From positions 5,270,001 through 5,334,000 of the forward strand of contig NZ_QUMQ01000001.1 in NCBI RefSeq assembly GCF_003387075.1: 64,000 bases of DNA. The letters run 5' to 3'. This stretch comes from Asanoa ferruginea (GTDB taxonomy: Bacteria > Actinomycetota > Actinomycetes > Mycobacteriales > Micromonosporaceae). The position numbers and the translations under genes were made by a program. This document shows positions 57,637 through 64,000 of this stretch, one piece after another. Position 1 is the stretch's first letter, and every line of letters begins with the position of its first letter. The notes below the pieces were generated by a model. It was not told the DNA's origin. It did no database searches and saw nothing but the letters and a program-made list of their open reading frames with translations.

Positions 57637-59298
57637 CTAGCCGGCGAGCCGGCCGCGCATCTCGATGGTGATTTCGGAGGCATCGAGGTTGGCCAAGGCG
57701 GTTTCCAGCACGTCCGCGTCGAAGGTGCCGTTGTCGCGGGCGTCGAGCAGCGCCGACCGCTGCGCCGCCAGCACCGCGAGCCGCGTCCGCTTCGCCGCCT
57801 CGAAACCCTCTGGCGTCGGATCGCGGCCGGCGTAGGCGTCCGGCACGCTCTCCGCGCTCGTCTTCAGCAGGTCGAAGAGCCGGTCGCGCTCCTGCTTGCC
57901 CTGCTCGTCGAGCGCGGCCCGGTCGACGTCGGCGGTGATCGATCGCACCAGCGGCCCGATCGTGCCGCCCTGCACGAGCAGTGACAGCACCGCGACCGCG
58001 AAGGCGACGAGCACCAGCACCGACCGTTGCGGAGTGTCGGCGGGGAGCGTCTGCGCGGCCGCGACGGTCACCGCTCCGCGCATGCCGGCCCACACGACCA
58101 CGAGCCCTTCGCGCCACTGCAACGGCTCGCGCCGGAAGTATTCGATGTCGGCGAGCCCGCGCGTGATCCGCACGGTGAAGCGTTCGAGGTCGCGCTCCGA
58201 GACCTTGAACAGCGGCCGCGCGTTGAGCTCGTCCAGCGTCTCCTGCTTCCCCTCCGAGGTGCTCATCCGTTCCCGCATGTCGAGGAGGCGGGTCTGCAAC
58301 CGGTCGGTGCGCCGGGACAGCCCGTGCAGGACGCGCAGCAGCGGCGCGATGTAGGCGGCCCGCACCAGAATCGTCAGCGCGAGCGCACCGACGGCGACGA
58401 GCACGGTCGTCCCGACGCCGACGTCGACGGCTGACACGATCGAGGTGAGCTGCACGCCCATCGTCAGGAACACCGCGCCCTCGAGCACGAGTTCGACGGT
58501 GCGCCAGTTCTGCGAGTCGGAGAGGCGGTTCTGCGGCGACAGTTCGCGCGGTGCGCGGATGCCCGTCACGATCCCGGCGACGACGGCCGCGACCAGGCCG
58601 GAGCCGCCGAGCAGCCCGGCGGGCACTGACGCGATGAACGGCACCGCGAACGAGATGACCGTGTTGACCGTCGGGTCGGTCACCCGCCGCCGCACGATCA
58701 GGTGGAGCCGGCCGACGAGCCAACCGATCAAGACCGCGATGGCAACGGAGTACGCGAACCGCCCGACCGAGCCCCACAGCGAGAACGACGCGGCGGCCGC
58801 GACGACCGCGGTGCGCAGCAGCACCAGCGCGGTCGCGTCGTTGAGCAGGCTCTCCCCGTCGAGCATCGCCGCGACGCGTTTGGACACCGCGGTCTGCTTG
58901 ATGATCGACGTGGCCACGGCGTCGGTGGGGCTGACGATCGCGCCGAGGGCCACGCCCCAGGCGAAGCCGAGCCCCGGGATGACCAGCATGAAGAAGAGCC
59001 CGAGGGCGAGCGCGCTGCCCACCACCAGGAGCACGGACAGGCCGCTGATCGCGCCGAACTCGCGGCGGAAGTTCATCGCCGGCATCGACACCGCCGACGA
59101 GTAGAGCAGCGGCGGCAGCACGCCTTCGAGGATCAGCTCGGGCTCGATGTGCACCGCGCCGAAGGCCGGCAGAAAGCTCGCGGCGACGCCGATCGCGACC
59201 AGCACGAGCGGTGCCGCGACGCCCAGGCGAGGACCGAACACCGTAGCGGCGGCGATCACCACGAGCCCGGCGACGGTCACGGCGAGCAGCTCGGTCAC
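57637..59298 (-). CDS. CPA1-type Na+/H+ antiporter, second copy type
   Basis: 553 residues with about twelve hydrophobic helices. The ion-binding region is VSPTDAVATSIIKQTAVSKRV and LDGESLLNDATALVLL. A hydrophilic central segment (about residues 335-385, SRRTDRLQTRLLDMRERM) and a charged C-terminal tail distinguish it from the antiporter at 13591. It probably exchanges Na+ or K+ for H+. It is divergent from the GTPase gene. Confidence 0.93.
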   Translation of the reverse strand: MTELLAVTVAGLVVIAAATVFGPRLGVAAPLVLVAIGVAASFLPAFGAVHIEPELILEGVLPPLLYSSAVSMPAMNFRREFGAISGLSVLLVVGSALALGLFFMLVIPGLGFAWGVALGAIVSPTDAVATSIIKQTAVSKRVAAMLDGESLLNDATALVLLRTAVVAAAASFSLWGSVGRFAYSVAIAVLIGWLVGRLHLIVRRRVTDPTVNTVISFAVPFIASVPAGLLGGSGLVAAVVAGIVTGIRAPRELSPQNRLSDSQNWRTVELVLEGAVFLTMGVQLTSIVSAVDVGVGTTVLVAVGALALTILVRAAYIAPLLRVLHGLSRRTDRLQTRLLDMRERMSTSEGKQETLDELNARPLFKVSERDLERFTVRITRGLADIEYFRREPLQWREGLVVVWAGMRGAVTVAAAQTLPADTPQRSVLVLVAFAVAVLSLLVQGGTIGPLVRSITADVDRAALDEQGKQERDRLFDLLKTSAESVPDAYAGRDPTPEGFEAAKRTRLAVLAAQRSALLDARDNGTFDADVLETALANLDASEITIEMRGRLAG

Positions 59299-59319
59299 GA
59301 ACCCAGACTGGCACCAGTC

Positions 59320-59337
59320 GATCTTCGTGTCGACCCG
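59320..59337 (+). repeat. Direct repeat, left copy, before the GTPase gene
   Basis: GATCTTCGTGTCGACCCG is identical, base for base, to 60786-60803. The two copies bracket the GTPase gene and its terminator (about 1.45 kb between them). The preceding five bases also agree at three positions (CAGTC against CAATG). Confidence 0.8.
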
Positions 59338-59458
59338 TAGCCCCGTCAGCCGCGTCGGTCCACAAAGGATCTTGTCGATCGGTGAACCCCGCGCCGCGGG
59401 TGGGCCGTATCACAATGGGCAAACGCCGCCGACGCCGACAAATAGGGAAGTGACGCAC

Positions 59459-60688
59459 ATGGCCGAATCGAGCGACCATAGCGACTTCGACAGAATCATG
59501 GCTGCCGCCCGGCTCGCATACGAAGAGCAGCTTCGGGAGATCGGCACGTTCAATCTCGCGGTTTTCGGCGACACCGGAGTCGGGAAGAGCGAGCTGATCA
59601 ATGCGATCTTCGGTATCGAAACAGCGAAGACCGGCCGCGGCGACGCGCAAACGGTCAAGCTCGAACGGCACCGGCGGACCACCGAGGACCCACTGACGAT
59701 CTACGACAACGTCGGGTTCGTGACCGGCGGCGGCTCCACGGAGGAACTCGCCGGCACCATCCGCAAGATCGTCACGGACCTGCGGCTCGGCCCGCAGGAA
59801 GCGTGGATCCACGTCGTCTGGTTCGTGCACAACCCGCTCACCAACCGATTCACCAAGGAACAGGGCGAGCTGATCTCGGCCATCCACGAGATGGGGCTGC
59901 CGGTGATGCTCGTCCTGACCCACGCCGCCAAGTTGGGCGACGCGGTGATGCCGGCCGTCGCCGAGGTGGCGGCCGACATCGCGGGCCGTGGCCTGCCGCT
60001 GGCCGCCAACGGCCGGGTGTTCATGGTGAACTCGATCGCGATGCCGCAACTCGGCGGGCCGACCCTTCCCGCGCAAGGGCTCGACGAACTTCTCGAGGCG
60101 ACCATCCGACTCGTCCCGTCGGCGGCCGCGGCGATCAACGCGGTGCAGCGGTTAGACCTGTCGGTGCAGCGTAAGGAAGCCATCCGGATCCTGCGGAACT
60201 ACCGGAAGGTCGCGGTCGGTGCGGGCGCCGGCGCGGTCCTCCCGGTCCCCGCCGCAGACCTCGTCGGACTGGGCGTGACGCTCGCGGCCATGATCGCCAA
60301 GATCAGTGCCACCTACGCGTTGCCGATCCGCAAGCAGCAACTGCTCAAGGTGACCGCGATCGCCGTGGTCGGAGTCACCGGCATGCACGGTGCGGCCGTC
60401 AAGGGAGGTGTCAAGGTCGCCGAGCGGGTCGCCGTCAAGCAGGCGGCGAAGGAGAGCGGCATGCAGCTGGGCAGGTATGTCCCGGGCGCCAACGTCATCG
60501 TCGGCACGGCCGGTGCCGTGTCCGCGGCCGGGTTGACCACGGCGGCCGCCCATGCGTGGATGCGGGTCTGCGAATACTTGTTGGCGCGTCCCCGGCTCAT
60601 GCGCACCGTCGACGACCCCACTCTGCTGGACCTGTTCCGCACCTTCTATCAACGGCGCAAGAGCGCGCCGCCGGAGGGCCTCACCTGA
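59459..60688 (+). CDS. Membrane-associated GTPase of the Era/IRG-like type
   Basis: 409 residues from the ATG at 59459. The G domain has G1 GDTGVGKS (37-44), G3 DNVGF (83-87) and a G4-like VLTHAAK (the usual Asp of NKxD is not present). The C-terminal half has hydrophobic stretches at about 250-285, 295-315 and 350-372 (VGAGAGAVLPVPAADLVG and VIVGTAGAVSAAGLT), as in DUF697-type GTPases that sit on membranes. Function unknown; dynamin-like and interferon-GTPase-like proteins of bacteria include defence and envelope factors. It lies alone between an 18-bp direct repeat and is followed by its own terminator. Confidence 0.85.
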   Translation: MAESSDHSDFDRIMAAARLAYEEQLREIGTFNLAVFGDTGVGKSELINAIFGIETAKTGRGDAQTVKLERHRRTTEDPLTIYDNVGFVTGGGSTEELAGTIRKIVTDLRLGPQEAWIHVVWFVHNPLTNRFTKEQGELISAIHEMGLPVMLVLTHAAKLGDAVMPAVAEVAADIAGRGLPLAANGRVFMVNSIAMPQLGGPTLPAQGLDELLEATIRLVPSAAAAINAVQRLDLSVQRKEAIRILRNYRKVAVGAGAGAVLPVPAADLVGLGVTLAAMIAKISATYALPIRKQQLLKVTAIAVVGVTGMHGAAVKGGVKVAERVAVKQAAKESGMQLGRYVPGANVIVGTAGAVSAAGLTTAAAHAWMRVCEYLLARPRLMRTVDDPTLLDLFRTFYQRRKSAPPEGLT

Positions 60689-60703
60689 GCCCACGTGTCT
60701 CCG

Positions 60704-60731
60704 GACCGGCTGGCGTCGCGGCCAGCCGGTC
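60704..60731 (+). terminator. Terminator hairpin after the GTPase gene
   Basis: GACCGGCTGGC (60704-60714) and GCCAGCCGGTC (60721-60731) form a perfect 11-bp stem with a 6-base loop, 15 bases after the stop. Confidence 0.82.
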
Positions 60732-60785
60732 GACGGCCGTGGCCGCACCGCACGACGGATGAACCGGTGTGGACCGACCGCAATG

Positions 60786-60803
60786 GATCTTCGTGTCGAC
60801 CCG
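60786..60803 (+). repeat. Direct repeat, right copy, before the ABC importer
   Basis: Second copy of GATCTTCGTGTCGACCCG (see 59320-59337). It lies between the GTPase terminator and the operator of the ABC importer. Confidence 0.8.
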
Positions 60804-60826
60804 GGCGGATGCCTTGCGAGATCACT

Positions 60827-60841
60827 CGTATACAACATACG
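60827..60841. promoter_or_regulatory. Probable operator of the ABC importer operon
   Basis: CGTATACAACATACG is an inverted repeat (CGTAT-ACAAC-ATACG) 30 bases before the ATG of the lipoprotein gene, in a local A/T-rich patch. Its shape and the GTATAC core resemble GntR-type sites, and the GntR gene at 12150 also has a GTATAC upstream; no regulator gene is visible next to this operon. Confidence 0.5.
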
Positions 60842-60871
60842 CTTCGGCAATCGTCGATCGAGGAGCCCGTC

Positions 60872-62512
60872 ATGACGAACCTCTCGCGCGCAAGCCGGGC
60901 CGCCATCGGAGCGGTCGCGCTCGTCTGTGCGCTCACGGCCTGCTCACCGGTGGCTGATGAAGCCGCACCCGCGGATAAGCCTTCGCAGAGCCAAAATTCC
61001 TTTGGCAGCCCGGCCAACCCGGACGAAGTCAAGGAGGGCGGCAAGCTGACCGTCGCTCTTTCCGCGGAGCCCGATCGGCTGGATCCCTCGTTGTCCCGCA
61101 GCCTCTACTCGCGCTATGTCTTCCAGGCGATGTGCGAGAAGTTGTATGACGTCGACGAGAAGGCGCAGGTCGTGCCGCAGTTGGCCACCGCCCTTCCGAC
61201 CGTCAGCCCCGACGGCAAGACCGTCACGATCACCGTGCGTCAGGGCGTCAAGTTCGCCGACGGCACGGAGTTCAACGCCGCGGTGGTCAAGACCACCCTC
61301 GAACGAAACTTGAAGCTGCCGGAGTCGGCGCGCAAGAGCGAGATCGGGCCCATCGACACCGTCGATGCGCCTGACGCGCAGACGGTCGTCGTACACCTGA
61401 AGACGCCCTTCGCACCGCTCCTCGGCGCGCTGGCCGACCGCGCTGGCATGATCATGAGCCCGGCCGCCCTCCAGAAGCTGGGCACCAACTTCGCCTCGGC
61501 CCCCGTCTGCGTGGGTCCGTTCAAGTTCAGCAAGCGGGTGCCGCAGAGCTCGATCGACGTCGTGCGGGACCCCAACTACTACGCCGCCGACAAGGTGCAC
61601 CTCGACGGCATCTCGTGGCGGATCCTGACCGACGCGAGCATCCGCTCGGCCAACCTGCGCTCCGGCGACGCCGAGGTCGCCGACAGCGTGTCCACCCAGG
61701 ATGTCGACAGTCTCCGCAAGGAGTCGTCGCTGACCGTGTTGCAGTCGCAGTCGCTGGGCTATCAGGGGATCACCATCAACGTCGGCAACGTCGACGGGCT
61801 CGGCACCCCGCCGAAGCCCATCGACCGGCCGATCGCGAAGGAAGCCAAGGTCCGGCAGGCATTCGAGTACGCGATCGACCGCAAGGCGCTCGTGAACGCC
61901 GTCTTCAACGGCATCTCCACCCCGGCCTGTAGCCCGATCTCGCCGGCGAGCGCGTTCTCGTCGGAGGCGGCGCAGAAGTGCCGCGAGCACGATCCTGCGA
62001 AGGCCAAGCAGTTGCTCCAGGAAGCCGGCGTGCAGGTGCCCTACACCATCAACATGCTGGCCTCGAACACTCCCGACACGCTGCGGCTCGCCCAGGCGCT
62101 TCAGTCGATGGTCAAGGACGGCGGCTTCGACATCAAGATCAGCCCGGTCGAATACTCCTCGCTGCTCGACGAGCAGGACCGGGGCAACTTCGAGATCCTC
62201 CAGTTGGGTTGGAGCGGTCGCATCGACCCCGACGCCAACATCACGAACTTCGTGGGTACGGGCGGCAGCCAGAACGTCGGCGGCAGCAGCAACCCGGAGC
62301 TGGACGCCGTGCTCGACAAGGCCCGCCAGTCGACCGACCTCAACGAGCGCAAGCAGCTCTACGGACAGGCGGTCGGCCTGCTCCAGGACCAGAACCCGCT
62401 CATCTACCTCTACCGGCAGGCCAACCTGACCGCCTTTTCCAACAAGGTCAAGGGCGTCCAGGTGTATCCCGACGGCGTCATCCGCGCGGCCTTCGCCGGA
62501 TTCGCCAAGTAG
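60872..62512 (+). CDS. ABC importer substrate-binding lipoprotein (SBP_bac_5 family)
   Basis: 546 residues from the ATG at 60872, preceded by GAGGAG. A lipoprotein signal (ALVCALTAC) puts the lipid on Cys24. The family pattern of cluster C binding proteins is clear: GGKLTVALSAEPDRLDPSLS, PQLATALPTVSPDGKTVTITVRQGVKFADG and KVRQAFEYAIDRKALV. Such proteins bind oligopeptides, nickel chelates, opines or glutathione. The two permease genes follow within 7 bases and with overlap, so this is the start of a complete importer operon running past the window end. Confidence 0.95.
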   Translation: MTNLSRASRAAIGAVALVCALTACSPVADEAAPADKPSQSQNSFGSPANPDEVKEGGKLTVALSAEPDRLDPSLSRSLYSRYVFQAMCEKLYDVDEKAQVVPQLATALPTVSPDGKTVTITVRQGVKFADGTEFNAAVVKTTLERNLKLPESARKSEIGPIDTVDAPDAQTVVVHLKTPFAPLLGALADRAGMIMSPAALQKLGTNFASAPVCVGPFKFSKRVPQSSIDVVRDPNYYAADKVHLDGISWRILTDASIRSANLRSGDAEVADSVSTQDVDSLRKESSLTVLQSQSLGYQGITINVGNVDGLGTPPKPIDRPIAKEAKVRQAFEYAIDRKALVNAVFNGISTPACSPISPASAFSSEAAQKCREHDPAKAKQLLQEAGVQVPYTINMLASNTPDTLRLAQALQSMVKDGGFDIKISPVEYSSLLDEQDRGNFEILQLGWSGRIDPDANITNFVGTGGSQNVGGSSNPELDAVLDKARQSTDLNERKQLYGQAVGLLQDQNPLIYLYRQANLTAFSNKVKGVQVYPDGVIRAAFAGFAK

Positions 62513-62518
62513 GTTCCC

Positions 62519-63475
62519 GTGGCCCGGTACCTACTGACCCGCGCGTGGCACTCGGCGCTGACCCTGGTGTTGGCGACGGTGGTGGTCTTCCTCGGAATCC
62601 GTGCGCTTCCGGGTGACCCCGCGCTGTCGCTGGCGGGGGAGGACCGTTCGCCCGAGGCACTGGCGGCGATCCGCACGGAGTACGGACTGGACCGTCCCGT
62701 CACGGTCCAGTTCGGACACTACGTGGAACGCGCGATCCAGGGTGACTTCGGCAGCTCGATCCGCACGGGCATCCCGGTGTCCGACATGATCCGCACCGCC
62801 CTGCCGGTCACCGTCGAGCTATCCGTGCTGGCCATCCTCATCGCCGCGCTGCTGGGCATCGGTGCCGGGGTGGTCGCGGCCGTGCGCCGGGGCCGCCCGG
62901 CCGAGTGGGTGGCCAACGCGCTGGCCCTGATCGGGTTGTCGGTGCCGCATTTCTGGCTCGGCCTGCTCGCCATCCTCTATCTTTCCGTGGCGACCGGCCT
63001 GTTCCCGGCTTCCGGGTTCGTTCCGCTGCTGGAAGACCCGGTGGGCAACCTGCACCACATCATCCTGCCCGCGGTGATCCTCGGCACCGGCCTGGCGGCG
63101 ATCATCATGCGGCAGACCCGGTCGGCGATGCTCGACTCACTCTCGGCCGACTACGTGCGCACGGCGAAGGCCAAGGGCCTGTCGCCGCGCGCCGTGATCG
63201 GCCGGCACGCGCTGCGCAACAGCCTCATCGTGGTCGTCACGATCGTCGGCCTGCAGCTCGGCGGCCTCATCTCCGGCGCGGTTGTGACCGAGTCGATCTT
63301 CGGTCTGCCCGGCTTCGGCAAGATGACCATCGACGCGGTGTTCCAGCGGGACTACCCGGTGATCCAGGCGGTCGTCCTGCTGACCGCTACGGCGTACATC
63401 GTGATCAATTTCCTGGTCGACCTGCTCTATTCGGTCATCGACCCGCGCATCCGGGTGGCGGGTGAGGCGGCATGA
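62519..63475 (+). CDS. ABC importer permease, DppB/OppB type
   Basis: 318 residues from a GTG 7 bases after the lipoprotein stop. Six helices; the first is followed by LPGDPALSLAG and the external region typical of DppB. The cytoplasmic EAA loop is YVRTAKAKGLSPRAVIGRHALRNSL, which docks on the ATPase subunit. It forms the channel together with the next gene product. Confidence 0.95.
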   Translation: MARYLLTRAWHSALTLVLATVVVFLGIRALPGDPALSLAGEDRSPEALAAIRTEYGLDRPVTVQFGHYVERAIQGDFGSSIRTGIPVSDMIRTALPVTVELSVLAILIAALLGIGAGVVAAVRRGRPAEWVANALALIGLSVPHFWLGLLAILYLSVATGLFPASGFVPLLEDPVGNLHHIILPAVILGTGLAAIIMRQTRSAMLDSLSADYVRTAKAKGLSPRAVIGRHALRNSLIVVVTIVGLQLGGLISGAVVTESIFGLPGFGKMTIDAVFQRDYPVIQAVVLLTATAYIVINFLVDLLYSVIDPRIRVAGEAA

Positions 63476-64000
63476 CCATCGTGACCGTTCCGATCGTCGA
63501 GAGCCCGGCCGGCCTCACCCGGCGCACGCGCGTGTTCCGGCGGCTGCGGCGCAACCCGCTGGCCATCATCAGCTTCGTGGTGCTCGCGGCCGCGGTGCTG
63601 GTCGCCGTGCTCGCACCATGGATCGCGCCGCACGCGGTGGAGGACACCGACTTCGGCCATCTCTTCGCGTCGCCGGGCACGGCCGGGCACCTGCTCGGCA
63701 CCGACGACCTGGGCCGCGACGTGTTGTCGCGCATCATCTTCGGCATCCGGGCCTCGCTCGAGGTCGGGCTGCTCGCGGTCGTCACCGCCTTGGTCGTCGG
63801 CGTGCCGCTCGGGCTGGCCGCGGGCTATTTCCGGGCCGTCGACGCCGTGATCAGCCGGTTCACCGACCTGCTGCTGGCGTTTCCGTTCCTCATCCTCGCG
63901 GTGGGGCTGGCCGCCATCCGCGGCGCGAGCCTCAGCAATGCGGCCGTGGCGATCGGCATCGCGCAGATCCCCGGGGTGATCCGGGTCATCCGCTCCGACA
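63472..64000 (+). CDS. ABC importer permease, DppC/OppC type, cut by the window end
   Basis: 176 codons are visible from the ATG at 63472, which overlaps the stop of the first permease (ATGA). The N-terminal OppC domain (RRLRRNPLAIISFVVLAAAVLVAVL) and HLLGTDDLGRDVLSRIIFG are diagnostic. The frame is open at base 64000, shortly before the EAA loop. ATPase genes are expected downstream. Confidence 0.94.
   Translation, partial: MTIVTVPIVESPAGLTRRTRVFRRLRRNPLAIISFVVLAAAVLVAVLAPWIAPHAVEDTDFGHLFASPGTAGHLLGTDDLGRDVLSRIIFGIRASLEVGLLAVVTALVVGVPLGLAAGYFRAVDAVISRFTDLLLAFPFLILAVGLAAIRGASLSNAAVAIGIAQIPGVIRVIRSD

Overview
The window is high-GC, gene-dense DNA from an actinobacterium. Strong G/C third-position bias, many GTG starts, short intergenic gaps, SARP/BTAD and LAL-type regulators, a furA-katG pair, SigE-family and SigJ-like sigma factors and Tat-exported enzymes fit a filamentous actinomycete. 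A member of the Micromonosporaceae is my best guess, but no rRNA or marker gene lies here to settle it. I saw no tRNA, rRNA, CRISPR array, prophage or intact insertion sequence.

Layout. 1-1257: a YcaO gene followed by the first 25 codons of another gene cut by the window edge. 1346-4963: an S9 peptidase and a membrane-anchored lipase-like protein. 4944-12102 (minus): one long operon for a xanthine-dehydrogenase-family molybdenum hydroxylase (FAD, 2Fe-2S and a molybdopterin subunit split into two genes), MoxR and VWA maturation proteins, an amidohydrolase, a YCII protein and a GrpB remnant; a divergent GntR regulator (12150) probably controls it. 12863-15634: ArsR regulator and VOC protein, a CPA1 antiporter, a DUF427 protein. 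15684-19887: exported DUF1996 protein, a nested palindrome, a large exported discoidin/beta-helix protein, a DUF4184 membrane protein. 19856-26922 (minus): katG and furA, a serine-hydrolase-fold protein lacking key catalytic residues, a UvrA-like protein, a DUF899 protein. 26999-33025: a SigJ-like sigma factor broken by one base, a Tat-exported esterase, PhoX, a TPR remnant, an ABC exporter.

33030-36794: SDR, NTF2-like and MFS genes opposite a LysR regulator. 36791-40357: a SigE-family sigma factor with a membrane partner, a zinc alcohol dehydrogenase, a truncated DUF4097 protein. 40324-48368: a BTAD/NB-ARC regulator, a two-component system and a class A penicillin-binding protein; the last two are linked by three copies of one G/C-rich palindrome. 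48379-56429: alpha/beta hydrolase, LAL regulator, SARP regulator and a 1185-residue NACHT-LRR protein resembling bacterial anti-phage STAND NTPases. 56514-60688: DHFR-like and VOC proteins, a tiny basic protein, a second antiporter and a membrane-associated GTPase bracketed by an 18-bp direct repeat. 60872-64000: an oligopeptide/nickel-type ABC importer (lipoprotein and two permeases, the last cut by the window end).

The most interesting parts are the NACHT-LRR protein, the repeat-flanked GTPase, the palindromes tying a two-component system to a PBP with an unusual VGSAS-repeat head, and the split molybdopterin subunit. Several genes are visibly decayed (GrpB, the sigma factor, the TPR protein, DUF4097), so parts of the region appear to have been rearranged.
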